NCBI RefSeq assembly: GCF_001667275.1
Contig: NZ_LZHV01000065.1
Span: 44,017-108,016 of the forward strand
DNA from: Mycobacterium sp. ACS4054
Lineage (GTDB): Bacteria; Actinomycetota; Actinomycetes; Mycobacteriales; Mycobacteriaceae
DNA length: 64,000 bases
Reading direction: 5' to 3'
This document shows positions 1 through 7,616 of the stretch, one piece after another. The notes beneath the pieces were generated by a model that was given only the letters and a program-made list of their open reading frames with translations, did no database searches and was not told the origin of the DNA. A program made the translations under genes and the position numbers. Position 1 is the stretch's first letter. Every line of letters starts with the position of its first letter.

Positions 1-1476
1 CCGCGCATCGTGGAACCCTCCTGCGGCGACGGCGCGATCCTGCGCGAGCTGGCCGCCCTCGGCGGCGGGGTGCGCGGCGTCGAGCTGGTGCCCGAAGAGG
101 CGGCCAAGGCGCGCCGATTCGCCCCCGTCGACGCCGCGAACCTGTTCGCCTGGCTCCCCGCGGCCGAGCCCGGCGGCTGGGACGGGGTCGCGGGGAATCC
201 GCCCTACATCCGGTTCGGCAACTGGGCGCCCGAGCACCGCGACCCCGCGCTGGAACTGATGAGGCGCGCGGGTTTGCGGCCGACCCGGCTGACCAACGCG
301 TGGGTCCCCTTCGTGGTGGCGAGCTCGATCCTGGTGCGCGAGGGCGGCCGGGTGGGGCTGGTGCTGCCCGCCGAGTTGCTCCAGGTCTCTTACGCCGCGC
401 AGCTGCGCGAGTTCCTGCTGAGCCGCTTCGCCGACATCACGCTAATCACGTTCGAGCGCCTGGTCTTCGACGGCATCCTGCAGGAGGTCGTGCTGTTCTG
501 CGGGGTCGCCGGCGCCGGGCCGGCCCGCATCCGCACGGTCCACCTCGCCGGCGCCGACGCGCTCGCGGACACGGACCTGGACGTCGAGTCGGCTCCCGCG
601 CTGTTGCACGAAAACGAGAAGTGGACCAAGTACTTCCTGGACCCGGCCGCGATCCGGCTGCTGCGCACGCTCAAGCGATCGCCGGCCCTGACCCGGCTCG
701 GGTCGGTCGCCGCGGTGGACGTGGGCATCGTGACGGGCCGCAACAGCTTCTTCACCTTCACCGACGCCCAGGCCCGCGAACTCGGGCTGCTCCCCCACTG
801 CGTCCCGCTCGTGTCGCGCAGCGCGCAGCTGTCCGGACTGGTCTACGACACCGACTGCCGCGCAAGCGATGTCGCCACCGGCCGCCGCGGCTGGCTGCTC
901 AACGCGCCACCCGACCCGGTCGACGCCGCCCTGATCGCACACATCCACAACGGCGAGGCCGCCGGGGTGGACGGCGGCTACAAGTGCTCGATCCGCAAGC
1001 CGTGGTGGACCACGCCGTCGCTGTGGGTCCCGGACCTGTTCATGCTGCGCCAGATCCACCTGGCGCCGCGCCTGACCGTCAACGCCGCCGCCGCGACGAG
1101 CACCGACACCGTGCACCGGCTGCGGCTGACCGCGGGCTCCGATTTCGAAGACGCGACCGCGCTGGCCGCCGTCTTCCACAACAGCGTGACGTTCGCCTTC
1201 GCCGAGATCATCGGCCGCAGCTACGGCGGGGGCATCCTGGAGCTCGAACCCCGCGAAGCCGAGCAGCTGCCCATTCCCCCACCGGCGCTCGCCGGCCAGG
1301 GCCTCGCCGGCGACGTCGATGTGCTGTTGAAGGCCAACGAGATCGGGATCGCGGTGGTCGTCGTCGACCGCCGCGTGCTTGTCGACGGGCTGGGGCTGCG
1401 GCCCGAGGCGGTGGCGGACTGCCGCGCGGCCTGGGCGTCGCTGCGGGATCGCCGGAAACGGCGGGGTTCCCGGTGA
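1..1476 (+). CDS. mamA: DNA adenine methyltransferase MamA, 5' end cut by window
   Basis: Class I SAM-dependent N6-adenine DNA methyltransferase, the counterpart of M. tuberculosis Rv3263 (MamA, an orphan methylase that modifies CTGGAG-type sites and tunes promoters). The reading frame is open from base 1 and the first GTG (base 10) lies inside SAM-binding motif I (VEPSCGDGA), so the true start lies upstream. About 60 residues are missing if the family length of ~550 holds. The catalytic NPPY tetrad is present (GNPPYIRFGNW, encoded near 196-228), followed by a long C-terminal target-recognition region. No restriction partner lies next to it. The stop overlaps the start of the NUDIX gene by 4 bases (GTGA), so the two are probably cotranscribed. 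Confidence 0.9.
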   Translation, partial: PRIVEPSCGDGAILRELAALGGGVRGVELVPEEAAKARRFAPVDAANLFAWLPAAEPGGWDGVAGNPPYIRFGNWAPEHRDPALELMRRAGLRPTRLTNAWVPFVVASSILVREGGRVGLVLPAELLQVSYAAQLREFLLSRFADITLITFERLVFDGILQEVVLFCGVAGAGPARIRTVHLAGADALADTDLDVESAPALLHENEKWTKYFLDPAAIRLLRTLKRSPALTRLGSVAAVDVGIVTGRNSFFTFTDAQARELGLLPHCVPLVSRSAQLSGLVYDTDCRASDVATGRRGWLLNAPPDPVDAALIAHIHNGEAAGVDGGYKCSIRKPWWTTPSLWVPDLFMLRQIHLAPRLTVNAAAATSTDTVHRLRLTAGSDFEDATALAAVFHNSVTFAFAEIIGRSYGGGILELEPREAEQLPIPPPALAGQGLAGDVDVLLKANEIGIAVVVVDRRVLVDGLGLRPEAVADCRAAWASLRDRRKRRGSR

Positions 1477-2009
1477 GCGTGCGGGAGTCGGCGATCGCGA
1501 TGCTGACCGACTGGCGGGCGCCCGACGCGGCGCAGGATTCGTTGCGGCACGCGGTGCTGGCCTTCGTGCTCGCCCGACCGGACGCCTGCCTGCGCGAGTG
1601 CGTGCCGGGGCACGTCACCGCCTCGGCGCTGGTGGTCGACCACACCGGCGACCGGGTGCTGCTGACCCTGCATCCGCGGGTGGGCCGCTGGGTGCAGCTG
1701 GGCGGCCACTGCGACGACGAGGACGGCGACATCGTCGCCGCCGCGCTGCGGGAGGCCACCGAGGAGTCCGGCGTCACCGGTCTGCGCATCGAGCCCGAGC
1801 TGGCCGCCATCCACGTGCACCCGGTCACCTGCTCGCTGGGCGTGCCCACCCGGCACCTGGAGCTGCAGTTCGTGGCGCACGCGCCGGCCGGCGCGCGGAT
1901 CGCGATCAGCGACGAGTCCGACGATTTGCGGTGGTGGCCCGCCGACGCGCTGCCCGAGGGCACCGACCATGCGCTGGCGTTTTTGGTGGGGCAGGCGCGA
2001 CGCCGTTAG
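1473..2009 (+). CDS. NUDIX hydrolase
   Basis: 178-residue NUDIX-superfamily pyrophosphohydrolase. The NUDIX helix is visible as REATEESGV preceded by GGHCDDEDGD. The spacing between the glycine and the REATEE segment is one residue longer than the classical GX5EX7REUXEEXGU pattern, as in several actinobacterial members. The glutamates expected to bind Mg2+ (REATEE) are intact. The substrate cannot be read from sequence; a nucleoside diphosphate derivative or oxidised nucleotide is usual for the family. GTG at 1473 was chosen because it overlaps the mamA stop (GTGA). M. tuberculosis has no such gene between Rv3263 and Rv3264c as far as I recall. Confidence 0.8.
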   Translation: MSVRESAIAMLTDWRAPDAAQDSLRHAVLAFVLARPDACLRECVPGHVTASALVVDHTGDRVLLTLHPRVGRWVQLGGHCDDEDGDIVAAALREATEESGVTGLRIEPELAAIHVHPVTCSLGVPTRHLELQFVAHAPAGARIAISDESDDLRWWPADALPEGTDHALAFLVGQARRR

Positions 2010-2023
2010 CCGCCTATAGCCGC

Positions 2024-2079
2024 CGAGTGTGGGGCTAGCCGCACGCGCGGCGGCGAGTGTGCGGCTAGCCGCACGCTCG
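2024..2079. repeat. Tandem pair of palindromes, possible bidirectional terminator
   Basis: Two copies of a palindromic unit lie 8 bases apart between the convergent NUDIX and manB genes. The second copy (2054-2079) contains the perfect 16-base palindrome GTGCGGCTAGCCGCAC flanked by CGAGT and GCTCG arms, giving a 26-base stem whose single mismatch would be a G-U pair in RNA. The first copy (2024-2046) has one change in the core (GGGG for GCGG). There is no T-run. The position at a convergent junction suits transcription termination, or a small dispersed mycobacterial repeat. Confidence 0.55.
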
Positions 2080-2096
2080 CGCAGGGGGTCCCGCGG

Positions 2097-3176
2097 CTAG
2101 ACGTCGGACGAGTAGCGGATCCCGCCGTCGGGAATCGAGACGCCGGGCCACACCCGGGCGCCGCGCAGCAGCTCGCAGCGCGCCCCGATGTCGGCGCCGT
2201 CGCCGATCACGCCGTCGCGGATCAGCGCCCGCGGCCCGATGCGCGCGCCGAAGCCGATGATCGAGCGCTCGATCACGCTGCCGGCCTCGACCTTGACGCC
2301 GTCGAAGATCACCGCCCCGTCCAGCCGGACGCCGGGGCCGATCTCGGCGCCCCGCCCGACGACGGTGCCGCCCACCAGCACCGCGCCCGGTGACACCGCG
2401 GCGCCGTCGTGCACCAGCTGCTCGCCGCGGTGGCCGTGCAGGGCCGGCGACGAGACGATTCCCCGGACCAGGTCGGCCGAGCCCCGGACGAAGTCCTCCG
2501 GCGTGCCCATGTCGCGCCAGTAGCTGGCGTCGACGTAGCCGCACACCTTGACGTCCGGATCGGCGAGCAGGGCCGGGAACACCTCGCGTTCGACCGACAC
2601 CTCCCGGCCCCGGGGGATCCGGTCGATGATGTCGCGGGCGAACACGTAGGTGCCGGCGTTGATCTGGTCGGTCGGCGGGTCCTGCGTCTTCTCCAGGAAG
2701 GCGGTGACCCGGCCGTCCTCGTCGGTGGTGACGCAGCCGAAGGCCCGCGGGTCGCCCACCCGCACCAGGTGCAACGTGACGTCGGCCTGCTGGGCCCGGT
2801 GGAACTCGATCATCTGGCCGAGGTCCGACCCGGCGAGGACGTCGCCGTTGAACACCATCACGGTGTCGTGCCGCAGGTGTCCGGCGACGTTGGCGATGCC
2901 GCCGCCGGTGCCCAGCGGCCGCTCCTCGGTGACGTATTCGATCTGCAGGCCCAGCTTGGACCCGTCGCCGAACTCGGCCTCGAACACCGCGGCCTGGTAC
3001 GAGGTGCTCAGGATGACGTGCTCGATGCCCGCCGCGGCGATCCTCGACAGCAGGTGGGTCAGAAACGGCAGCCCGGCCGTGGGCAGCATGGGCTTGGGCG
3101 CCGACAGCGTCAGCGGCCGCAGCCGGGTGCCCTTGCCGCCGACCAGAACCACGGCATCGACCTGGGGGTTAGCCAT
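2097..3176 (-). CDS. manB: Mannose-1-phosphate guanylyltransferase ManB
   Basis: Makes GDP-mannose from mannose-1-phosphate and GTP, feeding mannosyl donors for PIMs, lipomannan and LAM (counterpart of Rv3264c; 359 residues, normal length). The N-terminal nucleotidyltransferase fold has the signature VLVGGKGTRLRPLT with PKPM downstream (residues ~10-30) and a FNGDV acceptor-metal motif. The C-terminal third is a left-handed beta-helix of hexapeptide-like repeats with many V/I/G residues. ATG at 3176 overlaps the wbbL stop by 8 bases (ATGGCTAA), so it is the third gene of the operon rmlD-wbbL-manB. Confidence 0.95.
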   Translation of the reverse strand: MANPQVDAVVLVGGKGTRLRPLTLSAPKPMLPTAGLPFLTHLLSRIAAAGIEHVILSTSYQAAVFEAEFGDGSKLGLQIEYVTEERPLGTGGGIANVAGHLRHDTVMVFNGDVLAGSDLGQMIEFHRAQQADVTLHLVRVGDPRAFGCVTTDEDGRVTAFLEKTQDPPTDQINAGTYVFARDIIDRIPRGREVSVEREVFPALLADPDVKVCGYVDASYWRDMGTPEDFVRGSADLVRGIVSSPALHGHRGEQLVHDGAAVSPGAVLVGGTVVGRGAEIGPGVRLDGAVIFDGVKVEAGSVIERSIIGFGARIGPRALIRDGVIGDGADIGARCELLRGARVWPGVSIPDGGIRYSSDV

Positions 3177-4077
3177 GTGAGCGCCGCCCTTCCGCCAGTT
3201 TGCGTCTCCGATCCCGCAGGGCGCCGCGCACCATCAGGCGGGAGCGCAGCGCCAGCGAGGCCCGCAGCGTCCACCGCAGCGGCGCCCGCCACCAGCCCGA
3301 ATGCCGGTCCGCCAGGAACAGGTAGGTGCTCTGGTGGTGCGCCGCCAGGTGGCTGGCCGGGTCGTGCCCGGTGGAGTGGCCCTTGTGGTGCAGCACCTCG
3401 GCCGACGGCACGTAGACGCTCAGCCAGCCGGCCCTGCCGAGCCGGTCACCCAGGTCGACGTCCTCCATATACATGAAGTAGCGCTCGTCGAACCCGCCGA
3501 CCTGGCCGAAGGCGGACCGGCGCACCAGCAGGCACGAGCCCGACAGCCAGCCCACCACCCGCTCGCTGGGTTCCTGCCGTTCCTGGCGGTAGGCCGCCGT
3601 CCACGGGTTGCGCTTCCAGAACGGACCGACAACCGCGTGCATGCCGCCGCGGACCAGGCTGGGCAGGTGGCGCGCCGACGGGTACACCGAGCCGTCGGGA
3701 TCGCGGATCAGCGGGCCCAGCGCGCCGGCCCGCGGCCAGCGGGCGGCGGCGTCCAGCAGGGCGTCGATGCTGCCCGGCCCCCACTGCACGTCCGGGTTGG
3801 CCACGATCACCCAGTCGGCGTCGACGTCCGCCGACTCGGCGAGCTGCGCGACCGCGCGGTTCACCGCGGTGCCGTAGCCGAGGTTGGCCCCGGTGTGGAA
3901 CAGCCGCACGTTCGGGTACCGCTCGACGGCGGCCTGCGGGGTGCCGTCGGTGGAGCCGTTGTCGGCCATCAGCACGCACACCGGCCGCTCGGTGGCCAGC
4001 GACAGCGAGGCCAGGAAGCGCTCGAGGTGTGGGCCCGGTGAGTAGGTCACCGTCACGACCGGCAGAACGTCAGTCAC
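3169..4077 (-). CDS. wbbL: Rhamnosyltransferase WbbL (arabinogalactan linker)
   Basis: GT2-family transferase that adds rhamnose from dTDP-rhamnose to GlcNAc-pyrophosphoryl-decaprenol, forming the linker between peptidoglycan and arabinogalactan; essential in mycobacteria (Rv3265c, wbbL1). The start GTG at 4077 gives VTDVLPVVTVTYSPG and 302 residues, close to the 301 of the M. tuberculosis protein. A longer reading from 4119 has no such support. Visible features are the N-terminal nucleotide-binding strand VVTVTYSPGPHLERFL, the metal-binding VANPDV segment and a FMYMEDVDLGDRL motif typical of rhamnosyltransferases. It overlaps rmlD by 8 bases and manB by 8. Confidence 0.95.
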   Translation of the reverse strand: MTDVLPVVTVTYSPGPHLERFLASLSLATERPVCVLMADNGSTDGTPQAAVERYPNVRLFHTGANLGYGTAVNRAVAQLAESADVDADWVIVANPDVQWGPGSIDALLDAAARWPRAGALGPLIRDPDGSVYPSARHLPSLVRGGMHAVVGPFWKRNPWTAAYRQERQEPSERVVGWLSGSCLLVRRSAFGQVGGFDERYFMYMEDVDLGDRLGRAGWLSVYVPSAEVLHHKGHSTGHDPASHLAAHHQSTYLFLADRHSGWWRAPLRWTLRASLALRSRLMVRGALRDRRRKLAEGRRSHG

Positions 4078-4954
4078 GCGTAGAGGGTAACGGTCGAGCG
4101 GCCGCCAGCGCCGCGACAAGCGCAGGGCGCCAGGGCCTTAACGGTCGCAGCCCGGCCGCGGCGGACTGCCGGCCGGACAGCGCGGTGTAGGGCGGGCGCG
4201 GCGCGGGCCTGGGGAACTCCGCGGTGCTGACCGGCTGCACCCGCTCCGGGTCGGCGCCGCATTCGGCGAACACCGCGCGCGCCTGTTCGAAGCGGGACAC
4301 CGCGCCCTCGTTGGCGGCGTGCAGGATGGGCCCGGGCACGTTGTCGTCGATGACCTGCAGCAGCGCGCCGGCCAGGTCGCCCACGTAGGTCGGTGACCCC
4401 ACCTGGTCGGCGACCACCCGCACCGGGCCGTCGCCCGCGGCCAGCCGGCGCATCACGGCGACGAAGTCCTTGCCGGTGCCGCCGGTGTAGACCCATGCGG
4501 TGCGCACCACGACCGCCTCGGGCAGCGCCGCCAGCACGGCCCGCTCGCCGGCGAGCTTGCTGCGGGCGTACACGCCCCGCGGGTCGGTCGGGTCGTCGGG
4601 CTCGTAGGGGCGCGGCTGCGCGCCGCCGAAGTCGCCGTTGAACACGTAGTCGGTGGAGACGTGGATCAACCGGGCGTCGGCGCCGGCGCAAGCCTTGGCC
4701 ATGTGCTCGGGGCCCTCGGCGTTGACGGCGTAGGCGCCGGCCTCGTCGCTCTCGGCGCCGTCCACGTCGGTGTACGCCGCGCAGTTGATCACCACGTCGC
4801 CGCGCTCGATGATCCGCTCGGCGGCGGCCGGGTCGGTGATGTCCCACTCCGACGACGTCAGCGCCAGCACGTCCCGCCCCTGATCGGCCGCCAGCGAGCG
4901 CAAATGGGCGCCCAGCTGCCCACCGGCGCCGGCGATCACAATCCTGCTCGACAT
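4070..4954 (-). CDS. rmlD: dTDP-4-dehydrorhamnose reductase RmlD
   Basis: Last step of dTDP-L-rhamnose synthesis, supplying the donor used by the next gene, wbbL (counterpart of Rv3266c). An SDR-type Rossmann fold starts at once with IVIAGAGGQLG (residues 5-15). The catalytic pair YARSK (YxxxK) and the upstream HVSTDYVF serine/tyrosine segment are intact. Length is 294 residues, slightly shorter than the ~304 recalled for M. tuberculosis. It is the first gene of rmlD-wbbL-manB, and its promoter lies in the 99-base gap shared with divergent lcp1. No strong Shine-Dalgarno precedes ATG 4954. Confidence 0.95.
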   Translation of the reverse strand: MSSRIVIAGAGGQLGAHLRSLAADQGRDVLALTSSEWDITDPAAAERIIERGDVVINCAAYTDVDGAESDEAGAYAVNAEGPEHMAKACAGADARLIHVSTDYVFNGDFGGAQPRPYEPDDPTDPRGVYARSKLAGERAVLAALPEAVVVRTAWVYTGGTGKDFVAVMRRLAAGDGPVRVVADQVGSPTYVGDLAGALLQVIDDNVPGPILHAANEGAVSRFEQARAVFAECGADPERVQPVSTAEFPRPAPRPPYTALSGRQSAAAGLRPLRPWRPALVAALAAARPLPSTRD

Positions 4955-5053
4955 GGTTTGAGTCTGGCATGCCAGGGAAAGCGCGGGCGAACGCCCGGGG
5001 CGCGCGGGGCTTCGCTACCCACGAAGCACGTGTGCCGCAAGTAATCTAGTGGG

Positions 5054-6526
5054 ATGCCTGTGCAACGTGTGGTTCGTGTGATAGCCACTGCGCTCACGCT
5101 CGTCGTCGTTCTCGGCACCGGGCTGGCGTGGAGCAACGTCCGCTCGTTCGAGGACGGCATCTTCCACATGTCCGCACCCTCGCTGGGCAAGGGCGGCGAC
5201 GACGGCGCGATCGACATCCTGCTGGTGGGCCTCGACAGCCGCACCGACGCCCACGGCAACCCGCTGTCCGCCGAGGAGTTGGCCTCGCTGCGGGTCGGCG
5301 ACGAGGAAGCGACCAACACCGACACGATCATCCTGATCCGCATCCCCAACAACGGGAAGTCGGCCACCGCCATCTCGATCCCCCGCGACTCCTACGTCGC
5401 CGCGCCGGGCCTGGGCAAGACGAAGATCAACGGCGTCTACGGCCAGGCCCGCGAGGCCAAGCGCACCAGCCTGGTCAAGGCCGGCGACTCGGCCGCGGAC
5501 GCCGCGGCACAGGGCACCGAGGCCGGGCGCGAGGCGCTGATCAAGACCGTCGCCGACCTCACCGGCGTCACCGTCGACCACTACGCCGAGATCGGCCTGC
5601 TCGGCTTCTCCCTGATCACCGACGCGCTGGGCGGCGTCGACGTCTGCCTCAAAGAGCCGGTGTTCGAACCCCTTTCGGGCGCCGACTTCCCGGCCGGCCA
5701 GCAACGGCTCGACGGCCCGGAGGCGCTCAGCTTCGTCCGGCAGCGCCACGAGCTGCCGCGCGGCGACCTGGACCGCGTGGTGCGTCAGCAGGTGGTGATG
5801 GCCTCGCTGGCCCACCGCGTCATCTCCGGCAAGACGCTGTCCAGCCCCAGCACGCTGAAGCGGCTGGAGGCCGCCGTGCAGCGCTCGGTGGTGATCTCGT
5901 CGGGCTGGGACGTGATGGACTTCGTCCAGCAGATGCAGAAGCTGGCCGGCGGCAACGTCGCGTTCGCCACCATCCCGGTGCTCGACGGCGCCGGCTGGAG
6001 CGACGACGGCATGCAAAGCGTGGTGCGGGTGGACCCGCACCAGGTCGCCGACTGGGTCAGCGGGCTGCTGCACGAGCAGGAGCAGGGCAAGACCGAGGAG
6101 ATCGCGTACACCCCGGCCAAGACCACCGCCAGCGTGGTGAACGACACCGATATCAACGGCCTGGCGTCGGCGGTCTCACAGGTGTTGACCGCCAAGGGAT
6201 TTGGCGCGGGCACGGTCGGCAACAACGACGGCGGCCACGTCAAGGGCAGCCAGGTGCGCGCCGCCAAGTCAGACGACCTGGGCGCCCAGGAGGTGGCCAA
6301 GGAGCTGGGCGGGTTGCCGGTGGTCGCGGATCCGTCGCTGGCGCCGGGCTCGGTGCGGGTGGTGCTGGGCAACGACTACAGCGGCCCGGGCTCGGGGCTT
6401 TCCGGCACCGGCACGGTGATGCCCGCCAAGGTGTCCAACGTCGGCTCGGTGGCGGCCGACCCGAACGTCCCGGCGCCCTCGCCGATCCTGACGGCCGGTT
6501 CCGACAAGCCCGAGTGCATCAACTGA
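5054..6526 (+). CDS. lcp1: LytR-CpsA-Psr family ligase Lcp1
   Basis: Membrane-anchored LCP phosphotransferase; the M. tuberculosis counterpart Rv3267 (Lcp1) joins arabinogalactan to peptidoglycan. One N-terminal membrane segment spans about residues 8-26 (VIATALTLVVVLGTGLAW). The extracellular LCP domain follows with the hallmark DILLVGLDSR, the arginine motif SIPRDSYV, and FVRQRHELPRGDLDRVVRQQ, whose arginines bind the polyprenyl pyrophosphate. The C-terminal ~130 residues form a LytR_C-like domain (TASVVNDTDINGLA onward). It lies divergent from the linker-synthesis operon, so linker construction and attachment share one intergenic control region. The start ATG 5054 sits just after a TAATCT hexamer that may be a -10 element. 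Confidence 0.9.
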   Translation: MPVQRVVRVIATALTLVVVLGTGLAWSNVRSFEDGIFHMSAPSLGKGGDDGAIDILLVGLDSRTDAHGNPLSAEELASLRVGDEEATNTDTIILIRIPNNGKSATAISIPRDSYVAAPGLGKTKINGVYGQAREAKRTSLVKAGDSAADAAAQGTEAGREALIKTVADLTGVTVDHYAEIGLLGFSLITDALGGVDVCLKEPVFEPLSGADFPAGQQRLDGPEALSFVRQRHELPRGDLDRVVRQQVVMASLAHRVISGKTLSSPSTLKRLEAAVQRSVVISSGWDVMDFVQQMQKLAGGNVAFATIPVLDGAGWSDDGMQSVVRVDPHQVADWVSGLLHEQEQGKTEEIAYTPAKTTASVVNDTDINGLASAVSQVLTAKGFGAGTVGNNDGGHVKGSQVRAAKSDDLGAQEVAKELGGLPVVADPSLAPGSVRVVLGNDYSGPGSGLSGTGTVMPAKVSNVGSVAADPNVPAPSPILTAGSDKPECIN

Positions 6527-7233
6527 GCACGCTCTCCGCCGCGATCCTCGACCCGATGCTGCGGGCCGACCCGGTGGGCCCGCGCATCACCTACTACGAC
6601 GACGCGACCGGCGAGCGCATCGAGTTGTCGGCGGTGACGCTGGCCAACTGGGCCGCCAAGACCGGCAACCTGTTGCGCGACGAACTGGGCGCCGGGCCGG
6701 GCAGCCGGGTCGCGATCCTGCTTCCGGCGCACTGGCAGACCGCGGCCGTGCTGTTCGGCGTGTGGTGGATCGGCGCCGAGGCGGTGCTCGGGGCGCACGG
6801 CCCGGCGGACGTCGCGCTGTGCACCGCCGACCGGCTGGACGAGGCGGACGGGCTGGGCGCCGCCGAGGTGGCGGTGCTGTCGCTGGATCCGTTCGGGCGC
6901 CCCGCCGGCGACCTGCCGATCGGCGTCACGGACTACGCCACGGCCGTGCGGGTGCACGGCGACCAGATCGTTCCCGAGGGCCGGCCCGGGCCCGCGCTCG
7001 ACGGGCGGTCGGTCGACGAGGTCCTGGCCGCGTGCCAAAGATCGGCCGCCGCAAGGGAATTGGCGGCCGCCGACCGTGTCCTGTCCACCGCCGCGTGGTC
7101 GCAACCCGACGACCTGGTGGACGGCCTGCTGGCCATCCTGGCCGCCGGCGGGTCGCTGGTACAGGTGGCCAACCCCGACGCGTCGGCGCTGGCGCGCCGG
7201 ATCGAGACGGAGAAGGTCACCAAGACGCTGTAG
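6514..7233 (+). CDS. TIGR03089 family protein (Rv3268-like)
   Basis: Actinobacterial family of unknown function (TIGR03089) resembling only the N-terminal part of acyl-CoA synthetases (AMP-binding fold): RITYYDDATGERIELSAVTL and NWAAKTGNLLRDELG look like the start of that fold. The ATP-binding P-loop and the C-terminal lid domain are absent, so catalysis is unlikely without a partner. GTG 6514 (VHQLSTLSAA) was chosen; it overlaps the end of lcp1 by 13 bases. CTG 6523 at the lcp1 stop is the only nearer alternative. The tight coupling with lcp1 suggests a shared cell-wall role. Confidence 0.75.
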   Translation: MHQLSTLSAAILDPMLRADPVGPRITYYDDATGERIELSAVTLANWAAKTGNLLRDELGAGPGSRVAILLPAHWQTAAVLFGVWWIGAEAVLGAHGPADVALCTADRLDEADGLGAAEVAVLSLDPFGRPAGDLPIGVTDYATAVRVHGDQIVPEGRPGPALDGRSVDEVLAACQRSAAARELAAADRVLSTAAWSQPDDLVDGLLAILAAGGSLVQVANPDASALARRIETEKVTKTL

Positions 7234-7243
7234 CCGGCCGATT

Positions 7244-7269
7244 CATATTGATATCGCTATATTTCAATG
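7244..7269. promoter_or_regulatory. AT-rich imperfect inverted repeat, candidate metal-sensor operator
   Basis: A strongly AT-rich island in a ~70% GC setting, ending 53 bases before pacL1. CAT..ATAT on the left pairs with ATAT..ATG on the right around a CGCT centre (7 of 11 arm positions match). ArsR/SmtB-type regulators commonly bind such AT-rich imperfect palindromes upstream of metal-efflux genes. It could equally be promoter DNA (TATATTTCAAT). Confidence 0.4.
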
Positions 7270-7322
7270 TTAACGTCGAGCGAGCATTAGCTGACGCGGC
7301 GACGACACGGAGGTCCGGGCAA

Positions 7323-7604
7323 ATGGCGGGGTACGCGCTCTTGGCGAAGGCGGCATCGACGGTGGTCACCGGCCTCGTCGGCGTGACGGCCTACGAGGTG
7401 GTGCGCAAGGCCGTGGCCAAGGCACCGCTGCACGAGACCGCGGTGTCGGCGGCGGAGCTGGGCCTGCGTGGAACCCGCAAGGCCGAGGAGGCCGCCGAGT
7501 CGGCGCGGCTGAAGCTCGCCGACGTGATGGCCGAAGCCCGCGAACGCATCGGCGAGGAGGCGCCAACCCCGGCCGTCGCGGACGTCCACCAGCACGACCA
7601 CTGA
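7323..7604 (+). CDS. pacL1: PacL1-type metallochaperone of CtpC (DUF1490)
   Basis: 93-residue DUF1490 protein, counterpart of Rv3269 (PacL1), which in M. tuberculosis stabilises and assists the CtpC zinc-efflux ATPase in membrane patches. One N-terminal membrane helix (about residues 5-28, LLAKAASTVVTGLVGVTAYE) is followed by an Ala/Glu/Arg-rich amphipathic stretch and a C-terminal metal-binding tail DVHQHDH. The family tail is DLHDHDH, so one aspartate is replaced by glutamine here. ATG 7323 is preceded by GGAGGT at 7309-7314 with an 8-base spacing. It lies 12 bases before ctpC, so the two form an operon. Confidence 0.9.
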   Translation: MAGYALLAKAASTVVTGLVGVTAYEVVRKAVAKAPLHETAVSAAELGLRGTRKAEEAAESARLKLADVMAEARERIGEEAPTPAVADVHQHDH

Positions 7605-7616
7605 TCTTTCGCGGAC

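Noticed and set aside
2409..3476. 355-codon plus-strand frame opposite manB and wbbL
   Set aside because: Composition typical of an antisense shadow; manB and wbbL are unmistakable.
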